A stretch of DNA of 64,000 nt from Burkholderiales bacterium (GTDB lineage Bacteria > Pseudomonadota > Gammaproteobacteria > Burkholderiales > Burkholderiaceae_C): NCBI GenBank assembly GCA_016703325.1, contig JADJCH010000063.1:248001-312000 (forward strand), given 5' to 3'. The stretch's first letter is position 1. Each line of letters opens with the position of its first letter. Both the position numbers and the translations under genes were made by a program. Shown here in pieces: positions 16,570-25,720 of this stretch. The notes beneath the pieces are model-generated. The model was not told the origin of the DNA. It ran no database searches and saw nothing but the letters and a program-made list of their open reading frames with translations.

Positions 16570-18636
16570 TCACCCTCCGGCGGCGGCGGAGGGGGTGGGG
16601 GTGACCTCGGCATCCGCGTCGCTGACGTCGATGGCCAGCGCCAGCGGGGCGGCACTTTCCTCCGCGTCCTCGCCTTCGTCGCCCAGCACGGCGTCGTCAT
16701 CGCTGCGGGTCGGGTCGTCCAGCCGGGCGGTGACGCTGCCGGAGACCTCCAGCATCAGCAGGTCGGCCCGGCCCAGGCGCACCCGCACCCGGGCGCCGCG
16801 CGGCAGGTTCTCTGCGCCGACGGCCCGCAACACCAGCGGCAGGGTGTCGGCGCGCACCAGGCCGTCCTTCAGCACCGCGGCGTCGAGCTCGGTGATGCCG
16901 TTCTGCTCCAGCCAGCGCAGCGTCCAGTAGCGTTCGATGCCGTTCTGGTAGGCGTTGTAGGCGCTGTAGGCGGCGTCGAAGCCGGAGAGGATGGCCATCA
17001 GCGCAGCATCCTTGGGCTTGAAGGGCGCGGCCAGCGCAGCGGTGCGGCCGTGCCGGGCGCAAGCGATGATCTGCCACTGGTTGACCAGGTCCACATAGCG
17101 GCGCAGCGGCGAGGTGGCCCAGCTGTAGTGCGCCACCCCCATGCCGGCGTGCGGCAGCGGCCGGGTGCCCATGCGCACCTTGATGCCCGGCGCCATGCTG
17201 GCCTGGCTGCGGTAGATGCCCGGCACACCCAGCTCGGCCAGCCAGCCGCCCCAGGTGGAGTTGGCCAGAATCATCGCCTCGGCAACGATCAGATCCAGCG
17301 GCGCACCGCGGCGACGCTCGCTGATCAGCACCTGCTCATGGCCCCGGGGCTCGACGGCGTTCGGCTGCCCCTCGGCATCGACGAGGCGGAAGTTGTAGTC
17401 CGGCCGGTTGAAGATCTCGGGCTTGCCGCGCACCACCTCGCGCCGGGCCTTGAGTTGTTTGGCCAGCCGCCAGCAAAAGGACAACTCGGTGGCGAAGGGG
17501 AACTCGGCAGGGGAGTCACCGTCCAGCGCTGCCTCGGTGACCACCGCGTCGAGCTGGTCGTGGCGCAGGTTGGCCACGATGGGCACACGTTCCAGCTTCG
17601 TCTCACTGCCCTGGATCACCAGCGTGGCCTCGTCGATGTGCACGTACAGCGACACGGCAGGGCAGTCGCGCCCCTCCATCAGCGTGTAGGTCTGCACCAC
17701 CTCGTCGGGCAGCATGGTGAGCTTCCAGCCCGGCATGTAGACGGTGGACAGGCGGTCGCGCGCCACCTTGTCCAGCGCCGAATCGGGCGCAATCGCCAGG
17801 CCCGGTGCAGCGATGTGGATGCCCAGCGTCACCGTGCCGCTGCCCAGGCCCCGCAGGGACAGGGCGTCGTCGATCTCGGTGGTGGCCGAGTCGTCGATCG
17901 AGAAGGCACGCACCGCCGCCAGCGGCAGTTCGTCCTTGACCGCCGGCGCACCCAGGCCGGCCGGGAAGCCGCTGCCCTTGGGGAACTGCTCGAAGAGGAA
18001 GCGCCGCCAGTGGAACTGGTAGGGGCTGTCGATGGCGCCGGCCGCCAGCAGCAGGTCCAGCGGCGCGCGCTGGGCGCGCTTGGCGGCCTCGACGACGGCC
18101 TTGTACTCGGGGCCGTTCTTGTCCGGCTTGAACAGGATCTTGTAGAGCTGCTCGCGCACCGGCGCCGGGCACTGGCCGGCCACCAGCTCGCCGGCCCAGG
18201 CCTCGATCTGCGCGACGACCTGAGCCTTGCGTTCGATGCCCAGCAGCGCGGCCTTGACCTGCTCCTCCGGCGCCTTGCGGAACAGCCCGCGGCCCATGCG
18301 GCGGAAGTAGTGCGGTGCGCCGAACAGGCCAAACAGTGCAGCAGCCTGCTGCGCCACGCCGGCCTTGGCGTCGAAGTAGTCGCGCGCCAGGTCGGCAAAG
18401 CCGAATTCCTCGGCGGGGGCGAATTCCCAGGCCAGGTCCAGGTCCATCTCGGCGGCCAGCCGCTGTCCCTCCGCGAGCAACTCGGCCGGAACGGGCTTGT
18501 CGAACTTGAGCAGCACATTGGCCGCCTTGACCTTCACCCGCTTGCCCGAGTCGAGCTCGATCTGCATCGAACTTTCGGCCTCGGACATCACGCGGCCGGC
18601 GAGGAATTTGCCGGCGTCTTCGAACAGGGCATACAT
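16570..18636 (-). CDS. RNase II/R-family 3'-5' exoribonuclease (RNB domain)
   Basis: A 688-residue protein. After an N-terminal OB-like part (MYALFEDAGKFLAGRV) and a helical region comes the RNB catalytic domain, with FSIDDSATTEIDDALSL carrying the magnesium-binding aspartates; HYSWATSPLRRYVDLVNQWQ is the conserved RNB C-terminal motif. A C-terminal S1-like stretch (ARVRVRLGRADLLMLEVSG) is followed by an acidic tail. It degrades single-stranded RNA processively. It is shorter than E. coli RNase R and lacks its Lys-rich tail, so it is closer to RNase II in layout. The ATG at 18636 matches the family start but lacks a clear Shine-Dalgarno. Confidence 0.9.
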   Translation of the reverse strand: MYALFEDAGKFLAGRVMSEAESSMQIELDSGKRVKVKAANVLLKFDKPVPAELLAEGQRLAAEMDLDLAWEFAPAEEFGFADLARDYFDAKAGVAQQAAALFGLFGAPHYFRRMGRGLFRKAPEEQVKAALLGIERKAQVVAQIEAWAGELVAGQCPAPVREQLYKILFKPDKNGPEYKAVVEAAKRAQRAPLDLLLAAGAIDSPYQFHWRRFLFEQFPKGSGFPAGLGAPAVKDELPLAAVRAFSIDDSATTEIDDALSLRGLGSGTVTLGIHIAAPGLAIAPDSALDKVARDRLSTVYMPGWKLTMLPDEVVQTYTLMEGRDCPAVSLYVHIDEATLVIQGSETKLERVPIVANLRHDQLDAVVTEAALDGDSPAEFPFATELSFCWRLAKQLKARREVVRGKPEIFNRPDYNFRLVDAEGQPNAVEPRGHEQVLISERRRGAPLDLIVAEAMILANSTWGGWLAELGVPGIYRSQASMAPGIKVRMGTRPLPHAGMGVAHYSWATSPLRRYVDLVNQWQIIACARHGRTAALAAPFKPKDAALMAILSGFDAAYSAYNAYQNGIERYWTLRWLEQNGITELDAAVLKDGLVRADTLPLVLRAVGAENLPRGARVRVRLGRADLLMLEVSGSVTARLDDPTRSDDDAVLGDEGEDAEESAAPLALAIDVSDADAEVTPTPSAAAGG

Positions 18637-18686
18637 AGGGGCGCGATTGTCGCCGAACGACGCACGCGCCCCGGTCACCCGGGGAG

Positions 18687-19427
18687 TCAGACCGTCAGGC
18701 CACCGGCCACTTCAATGACGGTGCCGTTGATGTAGCTGGCCTCGTCGCTGGCCAGGAAGGCGTAGACGTTGGCGATTTCCTCGGGCTGACCCAGGCGCTT
18801 CATCGGCACGTCGTTGCGCATGTGCTCGACCACCTTCTCGGGCATGGTCTTCAGGATGGGGGTGTCGATGAAGCCCGGTGCCACCGCGTTGCAGCGCACG
18901 CCCTTGGGGCCCAGTTCGCGGCTCCAGGTCTTGGTGAAGCCGATCACGCCGAACTTGGTGGCCGCGTAGTTGGTCTGGCCGAAGTTGCCGTAGATGCCCA
19001 CCACCGAGCTGGCGTTGACGATCGATCCCGAACCCTGGGCGACCATGGTGTCGGCCACCGCCTGGGCACAGTGGAAGACGGCGCGCAGGTTGACGTCGAT
19101 GACGGCGTCGAACTGATCGATCGTCATCTTCTGCAGCCGCGCATCCTTGGTGATGCCGGCGTTGTTGATCAGCACGTCGATGCGGCCGAACTGCTCCTTC
19201 ACGGCCGCCACCATGGCGTCGACCGCAGCGCGGTCGGTCACGTTGAGGGCAAAACCGACGGCCTGGGCGCCCAGCTCACGGCAGCGCGCCACGGCCGCGT
19301 CGACGCCCGGCTGGCGCAGGTCGCAGACCACGACGATTGCGCCTTCGCGGGCGAACTTCTCGGCGGTGGCCAGGCCGATGCCCTGGGCGGCACCGGTGAT
19401 GATGGAAACCTTGTCTTTCAAGCGCAT
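18687..19427 (-). CDS. fabG: 3-oxoacyl-ACP reductase-like SDR
   Basis: A 246-residue classical short-chain dehydrogenase: cofactor loop TGAAQGIG at about 12-19, NNAGITKDA, catalytic Ser in NASSVVG, YAATK with the catalytic Tyr and Lys, and the end ASDEASYINGTVIEVAGGLTV typical of FabG. It reduces 3-oxoacyl thioesters with NADPH in fatty acid synthesis; related enzymes act on acetoacetyl-CoA for polyhydroxyalkanoates. No other fab or pha genes are nearby, so this may be a paralogue rather than the main FabG. It lies 50 bases upstream of the RNB gene. Confidence 0.88.
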   Translation of the reverse strand: MRLKDKVSIITGAAQGIGLATAEKFAREGAIVVVCDLRQPGVDAAVARCRELGAQAVGFALNVTDRAAVDAMVAAVKEQFGRIDVLINNAGITKDARLQKMTIDQFDAVIDVNLRAVFHCAQAVADTMVAQGSGSIVNASSVVGIYGNFGQTNYAATKFGVIGFTKTWSRELGPKGVRCNAVAPGFIDTPILKTMPEKVVEHMRNDVPMKRLGQPEEIANVYAFLASDEASYINGTVIEVAGGLTV

Positions 19428-19444
19428 GGTGTGCAGGTGGCCGT

Positions 19445-20047
19445 TCAGGCCGCGTTGAGTTCGAGGAAGCCGAGGATGTCGCCGAGGTGCTCGTCGAAAT
19501 CGCTCAGGGCGTGGTCGCTGCCTTCGAGCAGCTTGATGTGGGCCCCTTCATAGCGCGCCAACATCTCGCGCCAGTCCAGCAGCTCGTCTCCTTGGGCAAT
19601 GATGGCCAGACCGCGTTGCACGGGGCTGACCACCGCAGGGCGCAGGGCCTGCAATTCGGGGATGAATTCCGCGCGGAAGTGGAAGCGGTCTTCCGGGTTC
19701 TGCCAGGTGGTCTGTTCGCCGATGTGCTTCGCCAGGTCCCGGGCCGGCTCCACCGCAGGGTTCATCACCACGCAGCGGCAGCCCAGACGGGCCGCCAGCA
19801 CCGTGGCGTAGAAGCCGCCCAGGCTGCTGCCCACCACCGCCAGGTCGGTCGCGGCATCGATGCCCCAACCAGCCACCGTGCGCAGCAGCCCTTCCACCGC
19901 CTCGGCCGGTGACGGCGGCAGCTGCGGGCAGTGCCAGACGATGTCCGGCCGGTGCTCGGCCATCCAGCGGCCCAGGCGCTGCGCCTTGAACGACAGCGGC
20001 GAGGAGCGGAAACCGTGCAGGTAGAGCAGGTGGGTCGGCGCGGCCAT
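19445..20047 (-). CDS. YqiA/UPF0227-family esterase
   Basis: A 200-residue alpha/beta hydrolase. It begins with LLYLHGFRSSPLSFKAQRL, the family's oxyanion strand; the nucleophile is Ser in GSSLGGFYA, an acidic residue lies in IAQGDELLDW, and the His is in GSDHALSDFDEHL. E. coli YqiA hydrolyses short acyl esters and CoA thioesters in vitro; the physiological substrate is unknown. It starts six bases after mpl ends and is likely cotranscribed with it. Confidence 0.88.
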   Translation of the reverse strand: MAAPTHLLYLHGFRSSPLSFKAQRLGRWMAEHRPDIVWHCPQLPPSPAEAVEGLLRTVAGWGIDAATDLAVVGSSLGGFYATVLAARLGCRCVVMNPAVEPARDLAKHIGEQTTWQNPEDRFHFRAEFIPELQALRPAVVSPVQRGLAIIAQGDELLDWREMLARYEGAHIKLLEGSDHALSDFDEHLGDILGFLELNAA

Positions 20048-20053
20048 CGCGGA

Positions 20054-21508
20054 TCAGCCGCGCGCGGCCAGGGCGGTCAGCGCGTCCAGCAACTTGGCGT
20101 GGATGCCGCCAAAACCCCCATTGCTCATGCACAGCACATGGTCGCCCGGCCGGGCCGCCTTCACCACCGCAGCGACCAGGGTGTCGATGCGGTCGTGCAC
20201 CTGGGCCTGGGGTCCCATCGGCGCCAGCGCCTCGGCGGCGTTCCAGTCCAGGCCGCCACTGTGGCAGAAGGCCAGGTCCGACTCTTCCAGCGCCCAGGGC
20301 AGCTGGGACTTCATCGTGCCCAGCTTCATGGTGTTGGAGCGGGGCTCGAAGACGGCCAGGATGCGTTCATGGCCGCCGCCCTGACGCTCGATGCGCCGCC
20401 GCAGGCCATTGACGGTGGTGTGGATGGCCGTGGGGTGGTGGGCAAAGTCGTCGTAGACCTTGACCCCGCCCGCCTCGCCGCGCAGCTCCAGCCGTCGCCG
20501 CACGTTCTGGAAGCCGGCCAGCGCCGCGCAGGCGGCCTCCGGCGTCACCCCCACCGACTCGGCCGCCCCGATGGCGGCCAGGGCGTTGAGCTGGTTGTGT
20601 TCACCGGCCAGGGACCAATCCACCCGGCCGATCTTGAGACTGCCCCGCAGGACGTCGAAGGCATGCGGCTCGCCGCGCGCGCGCAGGGCGCCGGGCTCTT
20701 CCTTGCGCGCACCAAAGTGCTGCACGGGCGTCCAGCATCCCCGCGACAGCACCCGTTTGAGGCTGTCTTCGCGGATGTTGACCACCAGCCGGCCCTGGCT
20801 CGGGACCGTGCGCACCAGGTGGTGGAACTGGGTTTCGATGGCGGCCAGGTCCACAAAGATGTCGGCGTGATCGAACTCAAGGTTGTTCAGGATGGCGCAG
20901 CGCGGCCGGTAGTGCACGAACTTGCTGCGCTTGTCGAAGAAGGCGGTGTCGTACTCGTCCGCTTCGATCACGAAGGGAGCCCCTGCTGCACCCAGACGTG
21001 CCGAGACACCAAAGTTCTGCGGCACGCCGCCGACCAGGAAGCCGGGCTGGGCGCCGCAGGCCTCCAGGATCCAGGCAAGCATCGCGGTGGTGGTGGTCTT
21101 GCCGTGCGTGCCGGCCACCGCCAGCACCGGCCGGCCGGCCAGCACATGTTGGCTACGACCTAACGTGCCTGGCGGCACGTGAGTCTTCGCCGAAACATCC
21201 TGCACATGCAGGATGTTTTCGGCCAGCCACTGCGGACCGGAGGTGTAGCGAGCGCCCGCGTTGAGGATGGCCTCCATCAAGGGGTTGCCGCGGCTGACGA
21301 CGTTGCCGACCACATACAGGTCCGGCGCCAGGGCCATCTGGTCGGGGCTCCAGCCCTCGATCAGGTCGATGCCAAGCGCACGCAGCTGGTCGCTCATTGG
21401 CGGGTAGACATTGGCATCGCAGCCGGTGACGCGGTGCCCGGCCTCGCGCGCCAGCGCCGCCAGTCCACCCATGAAGGTGCCGCAGATGCCCAGGATGTGG
21501 ATGTGCAT
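20054..21508 (-). CDS. mpl: UDP-N-acetylmuramate:L-alanyl-gamma-D-glutamyl-meso-diaminopimelate ligase
   Basis: A 484-residue Mur-ligase-family enzyme of peptidoglycan recycling; it joins the recovered tripeptide to UDP-MurNAc using ATP. The N-terminus MHIHILGICGTFMGGLAALA is the Mpl signature. The ATP loop is AGTHGKTTTTAMLAW, FVIEADEYDTAFFDKRSKF is typical of Mpl, and KVYDDFAHHPTAI is the Mur-ligase third-domain motif. Length is normal. It diverges from the phosphofructokinase gene; the 125-base gap must hold both promoters. Confidence 0.96.
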   Translation of the reverse strand: MHIHILGICGTFMGGLAALAREAGHRVTGCDANVYPPMSDQLRALGIDLIEGWSPDQMALAPDLYVVGNVVSRGNPLMEAILNAGARYTSGPQWLAENILHVQDVSAKTHVPPGTLGRSQHVLAGRPVLAVAGTHGKTTTTAMLAWILEACGAQPGFLVGGVPQNFGVSARLGAAGAPFVIEADEYDTAFFDKRSKFVHYRPRCAILNNLEFDHADIFVDLAAIETQFHHLVRTVPSQGRLVVNIREDSLKRVLSRGCWTPVQHFGARKEEPGALRARGEPHAFDVLRGSLKIGRVDWSLAGEHNQLNALAAIGAAESVGVTPEAACAALAGFQNVRRRLELRGEAGGVKVYDDFAHHPTAIHTTVNGLRRRIERQGGGHERILAVFEPRSNTMKLGTMKSQLPWALEESDLAFCHSGGLDWNAAEALAPMGPQAQVHDRIDTLVAAVVKAARPGDHVLCMSNGGFGGIHAKLLDALTALAARG

Positions 21509-21633
21509 AAGCGCGGATTCTAGGAGGGGGGTTCTGTTGCATTGCAGCAGCTCCGCGGCTCAACTCGATGCATCTGTGAAATCCCGCAGGACTAGACTGG
21601 ACGGCATCAAGTCCTGACCAGCGAGCTCCTTCC

Positions 21634-22692
21634 ATGCGCATCGGCATCCTCACCGGCGGCGGCGACTGCCCCGGCCTCAACGCAGTGATCCGCGCGGTCA
21701 CCAAGTCCCTGATCCAGCGCTGCAATGCGGAGGTGATCGGCATCGAGGACGGCTTTCTCGGCCTGATCGAGCGCCGTGTGCGCACCCTCGGCTGGGACGA
21801 CGTCAGCAACATCCTGGCCGTGGGCGGCACCATCCTGGGCACCAGCAACAAGGCCACCCCCTTCGGCTGGCAGGGCCAGGACCGTTCAGCCGAATGCGCC
21901 GACTATGTGCGCGACCTTCAGCTCGATGGGCTGGTGGCCATCGGCGGCGACGGCACCATGACCATCGCCCAGCGCTTTGGCGAACACGCCGGCGTGCCGG
22001 TGGTGGGCGTGCCCAAGACCATCGACAACGACATCGAGGGCACCGAGCGCAGCTTCGGTTTCGACACCGCGGTGGCCACCGTCACCGACGCACTGGAGCG
22101 GGTGCAGACCACCGGCCAGAGCCACGGCCGGGTGATGATCGTCGAGACCATGGGCCGCTACGCCGGCTGGATCGCGCTGGAGTCCGGCCTGGCCGGTGCG
22201 GCAGACGTGATCCTGCTGCCGGAGATCGGCTACGACGTGCAGCAGATCGCCAAGGTCTGCCGTTCGCGCGCGGCGCGTCGGCGCTCCACGTTGATCTGCA
22301 TCGCCGAGGGGGCCAAACCCGCCGGCGGCTCGCTGACGGTGGAGCGCACCATCGCCGACAGCCCGGATCCGATCCGCCTGGGGGGTGTCGCGCATGTGCT
22401 GCGCGAGCAGTTGCAGCCGCTGGTGCAGGCGGAGGTGCGTGCCACCGTGCTGGGGCATGTGCAGCGCGGCGGGTCACCCACACCGTTCGACCGGGTGCTG
22501 GCCACCCAGTACGGTAACGCCGCCGCCCACCTGCTGCAAAACCGCGACTACCACCGCATGGTGGCGCTGCAGCGCGGCGAACTCAGCAGCGTGGCGCTCA
22601 GCGAGGTGGCCGGCAAGAACCGTTTGGTGCCGGCGGACCACCCGCTGCTGGTCTGTGCGCGGGAGATCGGCGTGTGCCTCGGCGACGATTGA
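21634..22692 (+). CDS. 6-phosphofructokinase, group III (ATP-dependent by residue pattern)
   Basis: A 352-residue glycolytic enzyme phosphorylating fructose 6-phosphate. The start is MRIGILTGGGDCPGLNAVIR; the active-site region has PKTIDNDIEGTE and ETMGRYAGWIAL. Two positions decide the phosphoryl donor: the residue equivalent to E. coli Gly104 is Gly107 (AIGGDGT), where PPi-dependent enzymes have Asp, and the residue equivalent to Gly124 is Lys128 (PKTIDND), as in PPi enzymes. The Gly/Lys mixture is known from ATP-dependent actinobacterial-type group III enzymes, so ATP is predicted. Only a weak Shine-Dalgarno precedes the ATG. Confidence 0.93.
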   Translation: MRIGILTGGGDCPGLNAVIRAVTKSLIQRCNAEVIGIEDGFLGLIERRVRTLGWDDVSNILAVGGTILGTSNKATPFGWQGQDRSAECADYVRDLQLDGLVAIGGDGTMTIAQRFGEHAGVPVVGVPKTIDNDIEGTERSFGFDTAVATVTDALERVQTTGQSHGRVMIVETMGRYAGWIALESGLAGAADVILLPEIGYDVQQIAKVCRSRAARRRSTLICIAEGAKPAGGSLTVERTIADSPDPIRLGGVAHVLREQLQPLVQAEVRATVLGHVQRGGSPTPFDRVLATQYGNAAAHLLQNRDYHRMVALQRGELSSVALSEVAGKNRLVPADHPLLVCAREIGVCLGDD

Positions 22693-22740
22693 GGCCCGCC
22701 GAATCTTCGACGCGAGCCTCCCGGCTTCAATATCGGCCGT

Positions 22741-23073
22741 CTACTGGCTGAACATCCTTTTGAGCAGGTGCGCCCTGAAATCCCGTCTTGTTCCAATGAA
22801 CATGTGGATGATGATCAGACTGTCGTCGAATTCGTAGACGACTCTGGTCTTTCTGACCAGCACGTACCTGACGTTGGAAATGCCGAGTTCCTTGAGTTCA
22901 TCGATGCAGCTGCCGATTCCTGGATTTTCCTGGATGCGCTGGAATGCACCTTTGTACTCGGCACTGACCGTGTTCCAGACGGAATCGCCAAAATCCCGTT
23001 TCACATATTTCTTGATGTCCTGGAGTTCTTCCTTGGCGCCATCAAGGATGACGATCCTGCGAGACACGATCAA
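22741..23073 (-). CDS. RelE/ParE-superfamily toxin
   Basis: A 110-residue protein with the RelE/ParE toxin pattern: DGAKEELQDIKKYVKRDFG (two N-terminal helices), a central hairpin with GISNVRYVLVRKTRVVYEF, and a final strand DSLIIIHMFIGTRRD. It would act on ribosome-bound mRNA or on gyrase; the sequence does not say which. Its ATG overlaps the antitoxin stop by four bases, so translation is coupled. Base composition is lower in GC than the flanking genes, a sign of transfer. It converges with the phosphofructokinase gene. Confidence 0.88.
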   Translation of the reverse strand: MIVSRRIVILDGAKEELQDIKKYVKRDFGDSVWNTVSAEYKGAFQRIQENPGIGSCIDELKELGISNVRYVLVRKTRVVYEFDDSLIIIHMFIGTRRDFRAHLLKRMFSQ

Positions 23074-23336
23074 TCGTCCTTTTCCATATCTTCAAGGAAG
23101 GCTTCGGCATCACTGAACTTGCCTGCTTTGAACTCCTTCTTTCCCAATGCGAGAAGCTTGAGAAGCGCCATCGTCTCCTGCTGCTTTTCGTACTCAACGA
23201 TATCCATCACCACCATCTTGGCTTCACCATTCTGGGTGATGATGACGGGTTCAGGATTGGTAGCGAACTCCTTGACGAGTTCCGCCGCACTGGACTTCAA
23301 GTAGGTGATTGGCCTGATCTGTTCTGCAAGGGACAT
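23070..23336 (-). CDS. Phd/YefM-family antitoxin
   Basis: An 88-residue antitoxin. The N-terminal Phd/YefM DNA-binding fold reads IRPITYLKSSAAELVKEF and then NPEPVIITQNGEAKMVVMDI, the family signature. The acidic C-terminal tail (SDAEAFLEDMEKDD) is the likely toxin-neutralising segment. It lies directly upstream of the toxin with an ATGA overlap, the standard order. Start ATG at 23336 has AGGAG at a good distance. The pair probably represses its own promoter, which should lie in the roughly 100 bases before 23437. Confidence 0.9.
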   Translation of the reverse strand: MSLAEQIRPITYLKSSAAELVKEFATNPEPVIITQNGEAKMVVMDIVEYEKQQETMALLKLLALGKKEFKAGKFSDAEAFLEDMEKDD

Positions 23337-23436
23337 GAGTGGACTCCTGGGAAACCTCAGGAGGACAGAATGCCGGCCGAATTCAGTCCTGTCAAGCCGA
23401 GCCTGCCCGCCTGTGCAAGAGCCTTGCACCGACGAA

Positions 23437-24315
23437 TTACACCGCCAGGATCAGCGTCTGCATGCCGGCCCACTCCTCGCCGGGCGCCAGGCGCACCGGG
23501 TTGCCGATCTGGGCGGCCTCCACGCAGAGCATGCCCAGCCAGCCGTCGGCCGGCATGTCCGGCAGTGCGGCGCATTTCTCCGGGCCGGGGTTCCACACCA
23601 CCAGGTCCTCGAAGCCCTGGGTGGCCAGTTTCAGGCGCCGGCCCGGCTCGCGCAGCAGCAGCTCGTCGGGCGCATTCCAGTAGATGCGGTCCAGCTCCTG
23701 GGCAATGCTGACCACGTCGATCCACTGCTCGCGGGTTTCGCCGGTGACCGCATCCAGGTAGGTCTGGTTGATCAGGCCCTCCAGCTGTGTGCGGCGCACA
23801 TCGCCACAGGCCAGGTAGGTGTGCAGCGCGGCGGCGAAGTCGAAAGCCGTCTCACCCCGGTTCACCACCGCCAGTTCCATGTCCAGCCGCCCGGCGTCGA
23901 CGCTGACGGTCATCTCCAGGCGGAAGGCCTGCGGCCAGATCGCGCGGGTGGCGTCGTCGTCTTCCAGGCTCAGCACCGCGAAGGCATGCTGACCACGCAC
24001 CTGGGCCTGTTCCAGCGTCCAGGCACGGTTGCGCGCAAAGCCGTGTTTGACCGGCAGGTCACCTCGCATGTTGAACTGGGGAAACACCACCGGCACGCCA
24101 CCGCGCACCGCCGCCGAGCCACCGAACGCCGTGGTGGGCGACAGGTAGAGCTGCTCCTCGGCGCCGGCCGGGATCCACGAGACCACGTGGCCGCCATGGA
24201 GCAGCACGGTGGCCTGCGCACCGTCGGGCGAGCGCAGGTGCACGGCAGGATGGCCTTGGAACTCGCAGGGCCCGGTGGGCTGCGAGGCTCGGGGTTGCTC
24301 TGTCATGCCGGACAT
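23437..24315 (-). CDS. D-hexose-6-phosphate mutarotase (aldose 1-epimerase family, YeaD-like)
   Basis: A 292-residue beta-sandwich epimerase that interconverts anomers of hexose 6-phosphates. Motifs are LLHGGHVVSWIP, EQLYLSPTTAFGGSAAVRGG, VPVVFPQFNMRG and KHGFARNRAWTLE, with the catalytic His and an acidic base in the later NPGPEKCAALPDMP segment. The ATG at 24315 overlaps the hemL stop (TGATG), so it is translationally coupled to hemL although not related in pathway. Another in-frame ATG is at 24306. Confidence 0.88.
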   Translation of the reverse strand: MSGMTEQPRASQPTGPCEFQGHPAVHLRSPDGAQATVLLHGGHVVSWIPAGAEEQLYLSPTTAFGGSAAVRGGVPVVFPQFNMRGDLPVKHGFARNRAWTLEQAQVRGQHAFAVLSLEDDDATRAIWPQAFRLEMTVSVDAGRLDMELAVVNRGETAFDFAAALHTYLACGDVRRTQLEGLINQTYLDAVTGETREQWIDVVSIAQELDRIYWNAPDELLLREPGRRLKLATQGFEDLVVWNPGPEKCAALPDMPADGWLGMLCVEAAQIGNPVRLAPGEEWAGMQTLILAV

Positions 24316-25604
24316 CACAGCGTGGCAAAGACCGCGCGGGCGGCGTCCAGCGTGGCCGCGATGTCGGCGTCCGTGTGCGCAGCGCTGACGAAGCCGGCCT
24401 CGTACAGCGCCGGCGCCAGGTAGACGCCGCGATCGAGCATGCCGTGGAAGAAGCGGTTGAAGCGCTCCTTGTCGGTGGCCATCACGACGTTGTAGTTCTG
24501 CGGCAGTTCGCTGGTGAAGAAGAAGCCGAACATGCCGCCCTCGCTGTCGCCGACGAAGGGGATGCCCGCGTCGCGCGCGGCCAGGGTCAGGCCGGCGACC
24601 AGTTGCTGCGTCTTCGCGCCCAGCGCTTCGTAGAAGCCGGGCTTCGAGATTTCCTTCAGCGTAGCCAGGCCGCAGGCGGTGGCCACCGGGTTGCCGCTGA
24701 GCGTGCCGGCCTGGTAGACCGGTCCCAGCGGAGCCAGGTTCTGCATGATCTGGCGTGTGGTGCCGAAGGCCGCCAGCGGCATGCCACCACCAATGACCTT
24801 GCCGAACACGGAGATGTCGGGCTTGAAGCCGGGGATCGCCTTGGCGAAGACGCTCTGCGCCGACCCGAGCGCGACGCGGAACCCGGTCATCACCTCATCA
24901 AAGACGAACAGCGCGCCGTGCTGGTCGCAGAGCTCACGGATGCGCTTCACGAAGGGCACCTGCGCGCGTACGAAGTTCATGTTGCCGGCGATCGGCTCGA
25001 TCATCACGCAGGCGATCTCTGCACCCTGGGTGCGGAAGGCCTCCTCGATCTGTTCGAGGTTGTTGTACTCCAGCACCAGGGTGTGCTGCACCACCTCGGC
25101 CGGCACGCCGGCGGAGGTCGGGTGGCCGAAGGTCGCCAGGCCCGAGCCCGCCTTGACCAGCAGCGCGTCGGCGTGGCCGTGGTAGCAGCCTTCGAACTTG
25201 ATGATCTTGCTGCGCCCGGTGGCGCCGCGCGCCAGGCGGATCGCGCTCATGCCGGCCTCGGTGCCGGAGCTGACCAGGCGCACCTGCTCGATGCTGGGCA
25301 CCTGGGCAATGATGGCCTCGGCCAGCTCGACCTCGCGCTCGGTGGGCGCGCCGTAGCTGAAGCCCTCGCGCGCGGCGCTGAGCACCGCCTCCAGCACGGC
25401 CGGGTGGCCGTGGCCGAGGATCATCGGGCCCCAGGAGCCGATGTAGTCGATGTACTTCTGGCCCTCGGCGTCCCACATGCAAGCGCCCTGGGCACGGGCG
25501 ATGAAGCGCGGCGTGCCGCCGACGGCGCGGAAGGCACGCACGGGGGAATTGACGCCACCGGGGATGACCTGCTGGGCGCGTTCGAAGAGTTGGGCGTTGT
25601 TCAC
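24315..25604 (-). CDS. hemL: Glutamate-1-semialdehyde 2,1-aminomutase
   Basis: A 429-residue PLP enzyme that makes 5-aminolevulinate from glutamate 1-semialdehyde, the C5 route to heme. Visible are VIPGGVNSPVRAF at the start, SSGTEAGMSAIRLAR for the PLP phosphate, FEGCYHGHADALLV, FDEVMTGFRVALG, and the PLP lysine at about 269 in SVFGKVIGGGMPLAAFG. Full length. Located with thiD upstream and a divergent rubredoxin, an arrangement seen in many Burkholderiales. Confidence 0.98.
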   Translation of the reverse strand: MNNAQLFERAQQVIPGGVNSPVRAFRAVGGTPRFIARAQGACMWDAEGQKYIDYIGSWGPMILGHGHPAVLEAVLSAAREGFSYGAPTEREVELAEAIIAQVPSIEQVRLVSSGTEAGMSAIRLARGATGRSKIIKFEGCYHGHADALLVKAGSGLATFGHPTSAGVPAEVVQHTLVLEYNNLEQIEEAFRTQGAEIACVMIEPIAGNMNFVRAQVPFVKRIRELCDQHGALFVFDEVMTGFRVALGSAQSVFAKAIPGFKPDISVFGKVIGGGMPLAAFGTTRQIMQNLAPLGPVYQAGTLSGNPVATACGLATLKEISKPGFYEALGAKTQQLVAGLTLAARDAGIPFVGDSEGGMFGFFFTSELPQNYNVVMATDKERFNRFFHGMLDRGVYLAPALYEAGFVSAAHTDADIAATLDAARAVFATL

Positions 25605-25720
25605 GGGAGTGGGTCCTGCCGGATCGGGGTCCGGGTTCCGGGAAGATCGGGGCCCCAGGGCCCCGGTGGAAATCTGCTCTGCGGTGGGCTCGCGACGATG
25701 CTGTTGGCGCCAGCCGACGC

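Noticed and set aside
15994..18735. A plus-strand open frame of over 900 codons opposite the RNB exonuclease
   Set aside because: Same reason: it mirrors a well-supported gene and shows no domain.
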